Origin: an uncultured Sphingomonas sp. | GTDB lineage: Bacteria > Pseudomonadota > Alphaproteobacteria > Sphingomonadales > Sphingomonadaceae | Direction: 5' to 3' | NCBI GenBank assembly: GCA_913777325.1 | Contig: CAJYSA010000007.1 | Location: 1 to 64,000, forward strand | Length of the DNA: 64,000 nucleotides | Part shown: piece by piece, positions 26,785 through 36,234 of the stretch | How positions within the stretch are numbered: position 1 is the stretch's first letter | Layout: each line of letters begins with the position of its first letter | The notes under the pieces: generated by a model | What the model was told of the DNA's origin: nothing | The model's database searches: none | The model's input: only the letters and a program-made list of their open reading frames with translations | Program-made: the position numbers and the translations under genes

Positions 26785-28119
26785 ATGGCGGCGCGGGCGG
26801 AGGGACGAACCTGGATCGACGGCGTGCGGCCCTATTGCGAGCGCGGGCCGATCGCGGCGTTCGCGCTGGGCGTGTCGTCAGGCTTTCCCTATGCGATGAT
26901 CGCCGCGACGCTGACCACCCGGCTGGCGCAGGACGGGATCGACAAGAAGACGGTCACCGCGTTCAGCCTGGCGTTCCTGGTGTACAACATCAAGTTCCTG
27001 TGGGCGTGGGTGGTCGACGGCGTGCGGCTGCCCTTGCTGGGCGCGCTGGGCCAGCGCGTGTCGTGGCTGCTGGTCGCGGGTGTGCTCGTGATGGCGGCGG
27101 TGGCGCATCTGGCGATGGTCGATCCGCGCGCCAGCATCGGTGCCACCGTGACCGCCGCGATCCTGGTCGCGGTGGCGGGATCGACGTTCGACGTGGTGAT
27201 CGACGCCTATCGCATCGAGATACTGGAGCCGCGCCAATTGGGCGTCGGATCCGGCATGAGCCAATATGGCTGGCGGATCGGATCGACCGCGGCAGCGTCG
27301 CTGGCGCTGTTCGTCGCGGCGCGGCACGGCTGGACCGCCGCCTATCTGTCCACCGCGGTGCTGGCGCTGCCCGCGATGCTGGCGGGGCTGATCGTGGGAG
27401 AGCCGCGCCGGCATCGCGACGTGGAGCCACGCCGGGGCATGGCCGCCAGCCTGGCGGCGATCTGGCAACCGTTCGTGCAGTTCTTCGCGCGACCGGGTGC
27501 GTTCATCGTGCTGGCGTTCATCCTGATCCACAAGATCGGCGACACGCTGGGCCAATTGGTGCTGCGGCTGCTGCTGAACGACATGGGTTTCAGCAACGAC
27601 GAGATCGCCCTGTACGACGTCGGGGTCGGCTTCTGGGCGTTTCTGATCGGCATCTTCCTGGGCGGCGCGCTGTATGCGCGGCTGGGACTGAAGCGATCGG
27701 TGCTGCTCAGCCTCGTCCTGATGGCCGTATCCAACGCCAGCTTTGCCGCGCTGGCGGCGGCGGGGCATAGCAATGCCGGACTGGCGGGCGCCATCCTGTT
27801 CGAGAACATCGCCTCGGGGATTGGCGGCGTGACGGTGGTCGCCTATTTCTCCGCGCTGTGCGACCTGCGCTTCACCGCCGCGCAATATGCGCTGATCTCC
27901 GCGGCGGCGAGCGTGGTCGGGCGGATCGTGACCGGGGCGAGCGCGGGCGCGATGGTCGAGCGGTTCGGCTACGTCAATTTCTACCTGCTGACCGTGCTGC
28001 TCGCCTTGCCGGGCGTCGCGCTATTCTGGTGGATGGGACGATCGGGGCTGGTTGATCGCTCCGTGGGCAGCGCCGGGACCGAAGGGCCGGGCGACGCGCG
28101 CGACGGAGCCGCATCCTAG
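26785..28119 (+). CDS. AmpG-like MFS permease
   Basis: A 444-aa twelve-helix transporter. SSGFPYAMIAATLTTRLAQDGI near the N-terminus and FLVYNIKFLWAWVVDGV match the AmpG muropeptide permease family, which imports anhydromuropeptides for cell-wall recycling and beta-lactamase induction. Other sphingomonad AmpG paralogues have different roles, so muropeptide specificity is an inference. GGAGGG sits a few bases before the ATG. It is 48 bp after the response-regulator gene and convergent with the DUF6628-like gene. Confidence 0.82.
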   Translation: MAARAEGRTWIDGVRPYCERGPIAAFALGVSSGFPYAMIAATLTTRLAQDGIDKKTVTAFSLAFLVYNIKFLWAWVVDGVRLPLLGALGQRVSWLLVAGVLVMAAVAHLAMVDPRASIGATVTAAILVAVAGSTFDVVIDAYRIEILEPRQLGVGSGMSQYGWRIGSTAAASLALFVAARHGWTAAYLSTAVLALPAMLAGLIVGEPRRHRDVEPRRGMAASLAAIWQPFVQFFARPGAFIVLAFILIHKIGDTLGQLVLRLLLNDMGFSNDEIALYDVGVGFWAFLIGIFLGGALYARLGLKRSVLLSLVLMAVSNASFAALAAAGHSNAGLAGAILFENIASGIGGVTVVAYFSALCDLRFTAAQYALISAAASVVGRIVTGASAGAMVERFGYVNFYLLTVLLALPGVALFWWMGRSGLVDRSVGSAGTEGPGDARDGAAS

Positions 28120-28122
28120 CGA

Positions 28123-28560
28123 CTACATCGCGACGGGTCGCCCTTCGTCGGCGAAGGCGGCGGCCAGCGCCGCCGCGCTGGCGAGGACGCCATCGACGTG
28201 ACGCTGGCCGAGTAGATCCTGCATCAGCAAGCGCGCACTGTCGGTGCGCGTCTCGACCCGCGCGACGATCGCGAGCAGCACCTGTTCGGACGGCGTCATC
28301 CGCGCGCAGCAGCACGGCGCGATCGCGATCGGCACCGTGGCCGTGCCGGCAAGATCAGCCATCAGCGCGCGCATCAGCAGCAAGGGGCGACGAAACGCCT
28401 CACCGAACGCGGTGAAGAAGCCATGCGCCGCGCGCGCATCGGATAGGCCGTGCGCGCCCATCCGCCGCATCGCGAACAAGGCGACGCGCGCATTGGCGCA
28501 TTCGGGCAGCGCATGGGGCAGCGCGGTGCCGGTGAGGGCGGTAGCGGGAAGCTGGGTCAT
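28123..28560 (-). CDS. DUF6628-like conserved hypothetical protein
   Basis: A 145-aa soluble, alanine-rich helical protein. Recognisable features are ALFAMRRMGAHGLSDARAAH, a cysteine triplet in APCCCARM, and a C-terminal helix pair. I recall this pattern from sphingomonad proteins labelled DUF6628, without known function. The CCC cluster could bind metal, but there is no evidence. It lies between the AmpG-like gene and folC and has its own short upstream region. Confidence 0.7.
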   Translation of the reverse strand: MTQLPATALTGTALPHALPECANARVALFAMRRMGAHGLSDARAAHGFFTAFGEAFRRPLLLMRALMADLAGTATVPIAIAPCCCARMTPSEQVLLAIVARVETRTDSARLLMQDLLGQRHVDGVLASAAALAAAFADEGRPVAM

Positions 28561-28629
28561 GAACGGGCGACTCCTCTTGCCCGCACAAGGTCGCCGCTCC
28601 GCTATTGCAAGTCAATCGCAGATTTAGCG

Positions 28630-29949
28630 TTAGTCTGGTAATTCGTCGTTGGCGTTCAACACCTCGCCGGCCAGATAGAGCGAGCCCGCGATCAGCACCG
28701 CCTTCGCGCCCGCCGCGTGAAGATGCGTGCAGGCGATCGCGACATCCCCGGCGACCCCCGTATGCGGGATGCCGAGCGCGGCGGCGGTGTCACACAATGC
28801 GTCGGGCGCGTGATGCGCATGACCGGGCACCGGGACGGCGATCAGCCGATCGACCAGCGACGCGAAGGGGGCAAGGAAGCCCGCGGCATCCTTGTTCGAC
28901 AACATGCCGATCACCACGGCGAGGGGTCGATCGCCCGCCGGGCCGACCAGCGCGGGCAGCGCCTCGGCGATGGCGTCGCCGGCGGACGCGTTGTGGCCGC
29001 CATCGAGCCACACCGGGGTCGCACCAAAGCGCGCGGTGAGCGGCCCCGGGGCGAGCCGCTGGAGCCGCGCGGGCCACCGGGCACCACGCGCGGCGGCGCG
29101 GATCGCCTCGGCGGGCACGGGGAGCAGCGATTGATGACGCAGCATCGCGGTGGCGAGCGCGAGATTGCCGGCCTGATGCGCGCCGGGCAGCGCGGGACAC
29201 GGCAGGTCGAGCGATCCGGCGTAATCGGCATAGTGAACCGAATCACCGGGGGAGAAGTGCCATGCCGCGCCGAGCGGGAGCCAGCGGGCGCCGGCGGCGG
29301 TGGCGGCACGCGCGATCGGCGCCGCGATGTCGGGCGGATAGCGCATCGTCAGCAGCGGGGCGCCGGGCTTGGCGATCCCGGCCTTTTCCCCAGCGATCTG
29401 TGGCAGCGTATCACCCAGGAACGCCTGATGATCGATCCCCAGCGCGGCGATGCCACAGGCGACCGGCGTCGGGATGACGTTGGTCGCATCCAGCCGTCCG
29501 CCCAGCCCGACCTCGATCACGCAGGCATCCGCCGGGGTGCGCGAGAAGGCGAGAAAGGCGGCGGCGGTGGTGATCTCGAAGAAGCTGGCCCCGATCCCGT
29601 CGGCGTGGTCCAGCACCTCGGCCAGCACCGCCGCGAGCGCGGGATCGTCGATCAACCGGCCGGCGAGGCGGATGCGTTCGTTGAAGCGGACCAGATGCGG
29701 GCTGGTATAGGCGTGGACCCGGTAACCCGCCGCCTCCAGCGCGCCGCGCAGATAGGCGCAGGTCGATCCCTTCCCGTTGGTGCCCGCGACATGGAACACC
29801 GGCGGCAGCACATGATGCGGATCGCCGAGGCGCGCCAGCAGCCGGGTGATTCGGTCCAGCCCGAGCACGTCCGCGCCGGGCGACAGCGACCAGAGACGGT
29901 CGAGCTGCGCCTGGACGTTCGGGTCGGCGGAGACGGCGTGGTCGGCCAT
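28630..29949 (-). CDS. folC: bifunctional dihydrofolate/folylpolyglutamate synthase
   Basis: A 439-aa Mur-ligase-family enzyme that adds glutamate to dihydropteroate and folates. The P-loop is GTNGKGSTCAYL (about 53-64), followed by the folate-site segment TSPHLVRFNERI and the Mur-family ligase motifs LGIDHQAFLGDT and LDGGHNASA. Length is typical. It is the last gene of the trpF-trpB-trpA-accD-folC operon, 22 bp after accD, an order common in alphaproteobacteria. Confidence 0.96.
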   Translation of the reverse strand: MADHAVSADPNVQAQLDRLWSLSPGADVLGLDRITRLLARLGDPHHVLPPVFHVAGTNGKGSTCAYLRGALEAAGYRVHAYTSPHLVRFNERIRLAGRLIDDPALAAVLAEVLDHADGIGASFFEITTAAAFLAFSRTPADACVIEVGLGGRLDATNVIPTPVACGIAALGIDHQAFLGDTLPQIAGEKAGIAKPGAPLLTMRYPPDIAAPIARAATAAGARWLPLGAAWHFSPGDSVHYADYAGSLDLPCPALPGAHQAGNLALATAMLRHQSLLPVPAEAIRAAARGARWPARLQRLAPGPLTARFGATPVWLDGGHNASAGDAIAEALPALVGPAGDRPLAVVIGMLSNKDAAGFLAPFASLVDRLIAVPVPGHAHHAPDALCDTAAALGIPHTGVAGDVAIACTHLHAAGAKAVLIAGSLYLAGEVLNANDELPD

Positions 29950-29971
29950 CGCGCGGGAACGGGCGGTCGGT

Positions 29972-30838
29972 TCAGGCCGCCGCGCGCTCGCGGCAGAGAT
30001 AGCCGATGACGGTCGTGAGCCGCGCGCGCAGATCGCGGCGGTGGACGACCATGTCGATCAGCCCGTGTTCCAGATAATATTCGCTGGTCTGGAAATCGTC
30101 GGGCAGCTTTTCGCGGATCGTGTTCTCGATGACGCGGCGGCCGGTGAAGGCCAGCGTCGCCTTCGGCTCGGCGATATGCACGTCGCCCAGCATCGCATAG
30201 GCGGCCATGACCCCGCCCGAGGTCGGATCGGTCAGCACGACGATATAGGGCAGGCCCGCGTCATGGAGCATCTGGATCGCGACGGTGCTGCGCGGCATCT
30301 GCATCAGGCTGAGGATGCCCTCCTGCATGCGCGCGCCGCCCGAGGCGGTGAAGACGATGAACGGCGCGCGATCCTTGATCGCGGCCTCGACGCCCTGGAT
30401 GAACGCCTCACCCACGGCCTGGCCCATCGACCCGCCCATGAACGCGAAGTCCTGCACGCCGATGACGACGCGGTGGCCGTCGATCGTACCGCGCGCGTTC
30501 ACGAACGCATCCTGTTCGCCGGTGGCGGCGCGCGCCGCCTTCAGCCGATCGACGTACCGCTTCGAATCACGGAACTTCAGCGGGTCCTCGGTGGAGCGCG
30601 GCGAGGGAAGCACGTCGATGCTGGCGGGATCGAGCAGATGCTCGAACCGGGCCGAGGGGCCGATGCGCTCGTGATGATCGCACGTCGGGCAGACGTAGAG
30701 ATTCTCCTCCAGTTCCTTGGTGAAGACCATCGTCCCGCAGCCCTTGCACTTGTGCCACAGATGATCGGGGGTCTGCGCCTTCGCACCACCGGGGACGATC
30801 CCCGACAGCGCGTTGCGGACGTTGCTGAGCCAGCTCAT
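29972..30838 (-). CDS. accD: acetyl-CoA carboxylase, carboxyltransferase subunit beta
   Basis: A 288-aa subunit which, with AccA, transfers carboxyl groups from biotin to acetyl-CoA in fatty-acid synthesis. The N-terminal zinc ribbon is CKGCG...CPTCDHH (about 29-53). The oxyanion region GGARMQEG and [12 protein letters not shown] mark the crotonase-like core. The ATG overlaps the trpA stop (ATGA), so its translation is coupled to tryptophan synthase. Confidence 0.97.
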   Translation of the reverse strand: MSWLSNVRNALSGIVPGGAKAQTPDHLWHKCKGCGTMVFTKELEENLYVCPTCDHHERIGPSARFEHLLDPASIDVLPSPRSTEDPLKFRDSKRYVDRLKAARAATGEQDAFVNARGTIDGHRVVIGVQDFAFMGGSMGQAVGEAFIQGVEAAIKDRAPFIVFTASGGARMQEGILSLMQMPRSTVAIQMLHDAGLPYIVVLTDPTSGGVMAAYAMLGDVHIAEPKATLAFTGRRVIENTIREKLPDDFQTSEYYLEHGLIDMVVHRRDLRARLTTVIGYLCRERAAA

Positions 30839-31635
30839 GCCGAAACCTTTCGTGCGTCGGCGAGCGCCGCCGACAGCGTCTTGATATAGTCGGCGACCGG
30901 CGCCGCCGCAGCGGTGCCGTGTTCCGCGATGATCTCCACGATCGCCGAGCCGACGACGACACCGTCGGCGACGCGCCCGATCGCGCGCGCCTGTTCGGGG
31001 GTGCGCACGCCGAAGCCCACTGCGACCGGCAGATCGGTGGCGCCCTTCAGCCGCGCGACCGCCTCCTCGATCGAGGTTTGCTGCGCCTGTTGCTTGCCGG
31101 TGATCCCGGCGACCGAGACGTAATAGACGAACCCGCTGGCGCCGTTCAGCACCTGCCCCAGCCGCGTGCCCTGCGTCGTCGGCGTGGCGAGGCGGATGAA
31201 GTCGATCTCGGAGGCGCGCAGCGCCGGGCCGAGCGCATCGTCCTCCTCGGGCGGCACATCGACGCAGATCACGCCATCGACCCCGGCCTGGCGCAGCGCG
31301 GCGGCGAACCATTCCGGGCCGCGGCGCAGCATCGGATTGGCATAACCCATCAGCACGAGCGGGGTGAGCGGATGGCGCACGCGGAAATCGGCGGCGATCC
31401 GCAGGATGTCGGCGGTGGTGACGCCGCCGCCGAGCGCGCGGATGTTGGCGGCCTGGATCGCCGGGCCGTCCGCCATCGGATCGGTGAAGGGCATGCCCAG
31501 TTCGATCACGTCGGCGCCGCCCTCGACCAGCGCATCAAGGATCGCCGGGGTAGCGGCCACCGACGGATCCCCGGCGGTGACGAAGCAGATCAGCGTCGGG
31601 CGATCGGCGATGAAGGCATCGGCCAGGCGGGTCAA
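30835..31635 (-). CDS. trpA: tryptophan synthase alpha chain
   Basis: A 266-aa TIM-barrel subunit cleaving indole-3-glycerol phosphate. [22 protein letters not shown] (catalytic Glu and Asp) and the phosphate-binding [11 protein letters not shown] are present. No ATG or GTG fits the N-terminus. The best start is TTG at 31635, which overlaps the trpB stop (TTGA) with GGGAG about 8 nt upstream; the protein then begins TRLADAF as in related TrpA proteins. Coupled to trpB and accD. Confidence 0.95.
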   Translation of the reverse strand: MTRLADAFIADRPTLICFVTAGDPSVAATPAILDALVEGGADVIELGMPFTDPMADGPAIQAANIRALGGGVTTADILRIAADFRVRHPLTPLVLMGYANPMLRRGPEWFAAALRQAGVDGVICVDVPPEEDDALGPALRASEIDFIRLATPTTQGTRLGQVLNGASGFVYYVSVAGITGKQQAQQTSIEEAVARLKGATDLPVAVGFGVRTPEQARAIGRVADGVVVGSAIVEIIAEHGTAAAAPVADYIKTLSAALADARKVSA

Positions 31636-32861
31636 ATCTGTACTCCCAGCGCGTCGGCGACGGTGAAGATGTCCTTGTCGCCACGCCCGCACAGGTTGGC
31701 GAGGATGATCGCGTCGCGCGGCATGTCCTTGGCGACGCGCGCCACCGCCGCGATGGCGTGCGACGGCTCGAGCGCGGGGATGATCCCCTCCGTCCGGCAC
31801 AGCAACTGGAACGCGTCGAGCGCCTCGCGATCGGTGACCGCGGTATAGTCGACGCGCCCGCTGTCCTTCAGCCACGCATGCTCGGGGCCGATGCCGGGAT
31901 AGTCGAGCCCGGCGGAGATCGAATGCGCCTCGGCGATCTGCCCGTCGTCGTCCTGGAGCAGATAGGTCTTGTTGCCGTGGAGCACGCCCGGGAAGCCGCC
32001 CGCCAGGCTGGCGGCGTGCCGCGCCTCCAGCCCTTCGCCCGCCGCCTCGACGCCCAGCATCTTCACGTCGGCATCGTCGAGGAACGGGTGGAACAGCCCG
32101 ATCGCGTTCGAGCCGCCGCCGATCGCCGCGACCAGCAGGTCGGGCAGGCGGCCGGTGCGCTGCATCAACTGCGCGCGCGCCTCGCGCCCGATCACGCTCT
32201 GGAAATCGCGCACCAGCTCCGGATAGGGATGCGGGCCGGCGGCGGTGCCGATGATGTAGAAGGTGTCGTGGACGTTGGCGACCCAGTCGCGCAGCGCCTC
32301 GTTCATCGCATCCTTCAGCGTGCGCGCCCCGCTTTCCACCGCGCGCACCTCGGCGCCGAGCAGCTTCATGCGGAACACGTTCGGCTGCTGCCGCTCGACG
32401 TCCTTGGCGCCCATGTAGATCACGCACGGCAGCCCGAAGCGCGCGCAGACGGTGGCGGTGGCCACGCCGTGCTGGCCCGCGCCGGTCTCCGCGATGATCC
32501 GCGTCTTGCCCATGCGGATCGCGAGCAGGATCTGCCCGATGCAATTGTTGATCTTGTGCGCGCCCGTGTGGTTCAGCTCGTCGCGCTTGAACCACACCTG
32601 TGCGCCCATCCCGTCGGGCGCGCTGGCGCGCAGCGTGTCGGTGAGCCGTTCCGCATAGTAAAGCGGCGAGGGACGGCCGACATAATGTTCGAGCAGGTCG
32701 TCGAACTGCGTCGCGAACGCCGCGTCCTCCTTGGCGGCGCGATACTCGCGCTCAAGGTCGAGGATCAGCGGCATCAGCGTCTCGGAGACGTAGCGCCCGC
32801 CGTAGGGACCGAAATGCCCACGCTCATCGGGCTGGGCGCGGAAGGAATTGGGTGCGTTCAT
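31632..32861 (-). CDS. trpB: tryptophan synthase beta chain
   Basis: A 409-aa PLP enzyme condensing indole with serine. The PLP lysine is in [10 protein letters not shown]. The phosphate cup is GGGSNAIG, and [12 protein letters not shown] is the family's substrate loop. Length is standard. The start codon overlaps the trpF stop (ATGA), and its own stop overlaps the TTG of trpA. It forms the alpha2-beta2 complex with TrpA. Confidence 0.98.
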   Translation of the reverse strand: MNAPNSFRAQPDERGHFGPYGGRYVSETLMPLILDLEREYRAAKEDAAFATQFDDLLEHYVGRPSPLYYAERLTDTLRASAPDGMGAQVWFKRDELNHTGAHKINNCIGQILLAIRMGKTRIIAETGAGQHGVATATVCARFGLPCVIYMGAKDVERQQPNVFRMKLLGAEVRAVESGARTLKDAMNEALRDWVANVHDTFYIIGTAAGPHPYPELVRDFQSVIGREARAQLMQRTGRLPDLLVAAIGGGSNAIGLFHPFLDDADVKMLGVEAAGEGLEARHAASLAGGFPGVLHGNKTYLLQDDDGQIAEAHSISAGLDYPGIGPEHAWLKDSGRVDYTAVTDREALDAFQLLCRTEGIIPALEPSHAIAAVARVAKDMPRDAIILANLCGRGDKDIFTVADALGVQI

Positions 32862-33496
32862 GATGCGGAAACCCGTTGCAGGAAGGCGGCGATCTTGTCC
32901 ACGTCCTTGACGCCCGGCGCGCTTTCGACCCCCGACGACACGTCGACCAGCGGCGCGCGCGTCCGCGCGATCGCCTCGCCGACGTTGGCGGGGTCGAGCC
33001 CGCCCGACAAGGCCCAGGGCAGCGGATGGCGGAAGCCGCGCAGCACCTCCCAATCGAATCGCAGCCCCATGCCGCCGGGCAGCGCCGCGCCCTCGGGCGT
33101 CTTGGCGTCGTAGAGCAGGCGATCGGCGGCATCGACGAACCCGTGCGCGGCGTCGAGATCGGCGCGGGTCCTCACCGCGACCGCCGCCCAGGTCTCCCGA
33201 CCGGTCAGGCGGCGGAGGTGCGCGACGCGTGCCGGCGCGGTCTTGTGTAGCTGGATCACGTCGAGCCCGCCCGCCGCCACCGAGGAGGCCAGCAGCGCAT
33301 CGTCGGGATCGACGAACACCCCGACCTTCCTGGCATAAGCCGGCACGCGCGCGGCCAGCCCGGCGAGCCGATCCGCGTCGACGTGGCGGGGCGAGGGCGG
33401 GAAGACCACGAAGCCGACGTGGCTGGCGCCCCCGGCCACGGCGGCATCGAGCGTGGCGGCGGTGGACAGGCCGCAGATCTTGGCAGTGACGGGCAT
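32858..33496 (-). CDS. trpF: phosphoribosylanthranilate isomerase
   Basis: A 212-aa TIM-barrel enzyme carrying out the Amadori rearrangement in tryptophan synthesis. [15 protein letters not shown] contains the catalytic Cys; [10 protein letters not shown] and the C-terminal [14 protein letters not shown] phosphate-binding segment (with catalytic Asp earlier in the LDP motif region) are typical. It heads the operon. No leader peptide with tryptophan codons is visible upstream, so attenuation of the E. coli kind is not supported. Confidence 0.96.
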   Translation of the reverse strand: MPVTAKICGLSTAATLDAAVAGGASHVGFVVFPPSPRHVDADRLAGLAARVPAYARKVGVFVDPDDALLASSVAAGGLDVIQLHKTAPARVAHLRRLTGRETWAAVAVRTRADLDAAHGFVDAADRLLYDAKTPEGAALPGGMGLRFDWEVLRGFRHPLPWALSGGLDPANVGEAIARTRAPLVDVSSGVESAPGVKDVDKIAAFLQRVSAS

Positions 33497-33514
33497 CGCG
33501 CGGCCTTAGCGTAT

Positions 33515-33534
33515 CGGTTCCGGCAGCGGAACCG
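33515..33534 (-). promoter_or_regulatory. perfect inverted repeat upstream of trpF
   Basis: CGGTTCCG and CGGAACCG (8 bp each, 4-nt spacer) lie 18 bp before the trpF start. There is no T-tract on either strand. It could be an operator for the trp operon or a weak end signal for pyrF; the sequence does not decide. Confidence 0.35.
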
Positions 33535-33569
33535 GCTGTGCAGAGCCTGGCAGAGATGTTTCGCCCTGG

Positions 33570-33598
33570 CACGTCCTTCGACATGCTCAGGACGAACG
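33570..33598. repeat. short dispersed-repeat-like hairpin (CCTTCGACATGCTCAGGACG)
   Basis: The sequence around CCTTCGACATGCTCAGGACG is of a kind I recall as scattered through many proteobacterial intergenic regions. It forms a 6-bp stem (CGTCCT/AGGACG, 33572-33577 with 33589-33594). Only one copy was seen in this window, between pyrF and trpF. Confidence 0.4.
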
Positions 33599-33606
33599 GG
33601 GAAAAC

Positions 33607-34281
33607 TTACAGCGTCGCCGCGATCGCGCGCGCGGCGGCGTCGGGATCCTCGGCCTGGGTGATCGGGCGACCGATCACCAGCATCGACGCACCGGCATCG
33701 ATCGCCTGACGGGGCGTGACGACGCGTTTCTGATCGCCGACCGCGCCGTCCGCCGGACGGACGCCGGGGACGACGAAATAACCCTTCGGCCAGGCCGCAT
33801 GCGCTGCCTTCACCTCCGCGCCCGAACAGACGATGCCGTCCAGCCCGGCGTCACGCGCCAGATCGGCGAGCCGCAGCACATGGTCATGCGCACTGCCCGC
33901 GACCCCGGTGGCGGCGAGATCGTCCTCGTCGAGGCTGGTCAGCATCGTCACCGCCACCACTTTGGTCGAGGGGTGTGCCGCCGCCTTGGCATCCTCGAGC
34001 ATCGCACGCCCCCCGCCGGCATGGACGGTGAGCACCGCCGGGGCGAGACCGGCGAGCGACTGCACCGCCTTGGCGACGGTATTGGGAATGTCGTGCAGCT
34101 TCAGATCGAGAAAGACCGGCAGCCCGATCTCCTCCATCGCGCGCACCCCGGCGGGGCCGTGGGCGCAGAAGAATTCCAGCCCCAGCTTGATGCCGCCGAC
34201 GTGATGCCGGACGCGTTGGGCGATGCCGCGCGCGCGCTCCAGATCGGGTGTGTCGAGCGCGACGAAGATACGATTGGGCAT
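33607..34281 (-). CDS. pyrF: orotidine 5'-phosphate decarboxylase
   Basis: A 224-aa TIM-barrel enzyme making UMP. The catalytic array is [17 protein letters not shown], the N-terminus has [12 protein letters not shown], and the phosphate end is [12 protein letters not shown]. The start ATG at 34281 overlaps the lapA stop (TGATG). A 110-bp gap containing two hairpins separates it from trpF, so the trp operon may have its own promoter. Confidence 0.96.
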   Translation of the reverse strand: MPNRIFVALDTPDLERARGIAQRVRHHVGGIKLGLEFFCAHGPAGVRAMEEIGLPVFLDLKLHDIPNTVAKAVQSLAGLAPAVLTVHAGGGRAMLEDAKAAAHPSTKVVAVTMLTSLDEDDLAATGVAGSAHDHVLRLADLARDAGLDGIVCSGAEVKAAHAAWPKGYFVVPGVRPADGAVGDQKRVVTPRQAIDAGASMLVIGRPITQAEDPDAAARAIAATL

Positions 34282-34616
34282 CAAAGGGTTCCAGAAGCCG
34301 TCGGCGGCGCGAGCGGATCGGACGCCGGCGCGATGACGGGGGATGACGTGTCCGGGCCGCGTGCGGCAGCCAGCGCGCTCTCCATCGCGCGCTCCGCCGC
34401 GGTCAGCCGCTGCCGCAGGCGAAAGCGGATCCAGTGTTGATAGATCAGCGTCGGCACGAAGCCGAGCAGGAAGGTGGCGAGCAGCAGCAGCGGCAGGTTC
34501 ACCTCCGCCACCAGCCCCCCGAACAGCTGGATCGTGACGTTGGTCCAGTTGCCGAACGTGAACACCGCAGCGACGAACGCCATCAACGACCAGAACAGGA
34601 TCTTCAGAAACTGCAT
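34281..34616 (-). CDS. LapA (DUF1049) domain membrane protein
   Basis: A 111-aa protein with two transmembrane helices (about 3-25 and 41-62) separated by a short loop with FGNWTNVTIQLFGG, and a basic helical C-terminus with RLRQRLTAAERA, as in the LapA/YciS family linked to lipopolysaccharide assembly. The start at 34616 (MQFLK) is preferred over 34625. It is translationally coupled to pyrF. Confidence 0.82.
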   Translation of the reverse strand: MQFLKILFWSLMAFVAAVFTFGNWTNVTIQLFGGLVAEVNLPLLLLATFLLGFVPTLIYQHWIRFRLRQRLTAAERAMESALAAARGPDTSSPVIAPASDPLAPPTASGTL

Positions 34617-34664
34617 GCCGGCCACGCTAGCAGGGTCGGCGCATTTTTCCAGTCCGCGTACCGG

Positions 34665-35954
34665 TCACGGCAGTACCGCCTTGGGAAAGCCGCGCCACAC
34701 CTCGTCATAGTCGAGCTGCATGGTCGGCGCGGACGTCGCCCATTCGGAGGGACGAACGACGTGCCGCGTTTCGAACATGAAGGCCATCGTCCCGTCGATC
34801 TTCATGGGTTTCAAGTCGCTTGCGACGGCTTTTTCATAGCTCGCCTGATCCGGGCCGTGGCCGTTCATCTGATTGTGGAGGCTGGCGCCACCGGGCACGA
34901 AGCCACCGCCTTCTTTCGCGTCATAGGCGCCAGCGATCAGCCCCATGAACTCGCTCATGACGTTGCGGTGGAACCATGGCGGACGGAACGTTTCTTCCGC
35001 CACCATCCAGCGCGGCGGGAAGATCACGAAGTCGCAATTGGCGGTGCCGGGCGTGTCGCTGGGGCTGGTCAGCACCGTGAAGATCGACGGATCGGGATGA
35101 TCGAACGAGACGGTGTTGATCGTGTTGAAACGAGTAAGATCATAGCAATACGGCACGAGATTGCCATGCCATGCCACCACGTCGAACGGCGAATGATCGA
35201 GCGTCGTCTGCCACAAGCCGCCCTGAAACTTCTGGATGACGGTGCACGGTTCGTCGTGGTCCTCGAACCACGCCACCGGCACCTCGAAGTCGCGCGGGTT
35301 GGCTAGGCCGTTGGCGCCGATCGGGCCGAGATCGGGAAGGCGGAACGCGGCGCCATAATTTTCGCAGACATAGCCACGCGCCCGCCCGTCGGGCAGCGCG
35401 ACGCGGAAGCGGACGCCGCGCGGGATGACCGCGATCTGGAGGGGGGCGACGTGGATGCGACCCATTTCGGTGTCGATTGCCAATGCCCCCTCCTGCGGCA
35501 CGATCAGCAATTCGCCGTCGGCGGAGAAGAAGGCGCGCTCCATGTCGGCGGTCGCGGCGTAGAGGTGGATGCCGACCCCGGTCTGCTCGGCGACGCTGCC
35601 GTTGCCGCCGTAGGTGACGAGGCCATCGACCCAGTCGGTCGGCGCGTCCGGCCATGGGAGCGGATCCCAGCGCATCCGGTTGGGGGAGGGCGGGGTGTCG
35701 AACGGCGCGGATCTGAGGTGCGGCGCGCCGGCATAGGGCGTGAAGGCGGGGTGCTGCGCGGTCGGGCGCAGGCGGTAGAGCCAGCTACGGCGATTTTCGT
35801 GACGCGGCGCGGTAAAGGCGGTGCCGGAGAGTTGCTCGGCGTACAGGCCGAACGGCACCTTCTGCGGAGAGTTGCGACCGATCGGCAGCGCGCCAGGCAC
35901 CGCCTCGGTCGAGACGTGGTTGCCGAAGCCGGGGAGGTAGCGTCGGTGGGTCAC
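34665..35954 (-). CDS. hmgA: homogentisate 1,2-dioxygenase
   Basis: A 429-aa iron enzyme that opens the ring of homogentisate in tyrosine degradation. The N-terminus [19 protein letters not shown] and the iron-ligand region near [19 protein letters not shown] and [10 protein letters not shown] are diagnostic. It begins with GTG at 35954, preceded by AGGAGAG at good spacing. It works after HppD, encoded just upstream on the same strand. The next steps (maleylacetoacetate isomerase, fumarylacetoacetase) are not in the window. Confidence 0.97.
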   Translation of the reverse strand: MTHRRYLPGFGNHVSTEAVPGALPIGRNSPQKVPFGLYAEQLSGTAFTAPRHENRRSWLYRLRPTAQHPAFTPYAGAPHLRSAPFDTPPSPNRMRWDPLPWPDAPTDWVDGLVTYGGNGSVAEQTGVGIHLYAATADMERAFFSADGELLIVPQEGALAIDTEMGRIHVAPLQIAVIPRGVRFRVALPDGRARGYVCENYGAAFRLPDLGPIGANGLANPRDFEVPVAWFEDHDEPCTVIQKFQGGLWQTTLDHSPFDVVAWHGNLVPYCYDLTRFNTINTVSFDHPDPSIFTVLTSPSDTPGTANCDFVIFPPRWMVAEETFRPPWFHRNVMSEFMGLIAGAYDAKEGGGFVPGGASLHNQMNGHGPDQASYEKAVASDLKPMKIDGTMAFMFETRHVVRPSEWATSAPTMQLDYDEVWRGFPKAVLP

Positions 35955-36009
35955 GATTCTCTCCTGTGATTTGCCCGGTCATTTGGAACGGGATGACTCA
36001 GGTCTAGCC

Positions 36010-36084
36010 GTCGTTGCGAGCGTAGCGAAGCAATCCAGGGGATCCTGGTACAACTCTGGATTGCTTCGCTACGCTCGCAATGAC
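36010..36084. repeat. palindromic intergenic repeat, copy 1
   Basis: Two 29-bp arms (36010-36038 and 36056-36084) are inverted complements with one mismatch around a 17-nt spacer. The arm core reads TTGCGAGCGTAGCGAAGCAA. The same core recurs at 38738-38814 and 41131-41205. It sits between hppD and hmgA and could attenuate read-through. Nothing suggests coding. Confidence 0.85.
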
Positions 36085-36152
36085 GATGAGGGGTGAGGCG
36101 CGGGTCACCATGTTCGGGTGTGGCGCCCTGCAATACGCCGAGGCGTCGGACC

Positions 36153-36185
36153 CGGCAAAGCCGGGGCCTATGCCCCGGCTTGCCG
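36153..36185 (-). terminator. strong hairpin downstream of hppD
   Basis: Arms 36153-36167 and 36172-36185 pair over 14 bp with one bulged A and a 4-nt loop. It lies 50 bp after the hppD stop. The minus-strand flank has no clear T-tract, so it may be a Rho-dependent stop or an mRNA-stabilising stem. Confidence 0.45.
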
Positions 36186-36234
36186 TGCCGGCCGGGCGCG
36201 GGCGCGCCACCAGGGCGCGCGTCGCGGTCGACGT

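Noticed and set aside
31636..32595. Upstream extension of the trpA frame through trpB
   Set aside because: The extra residues are an Arg/Gly-rich shadow of trpB; TrpA homology starts at the TTG.
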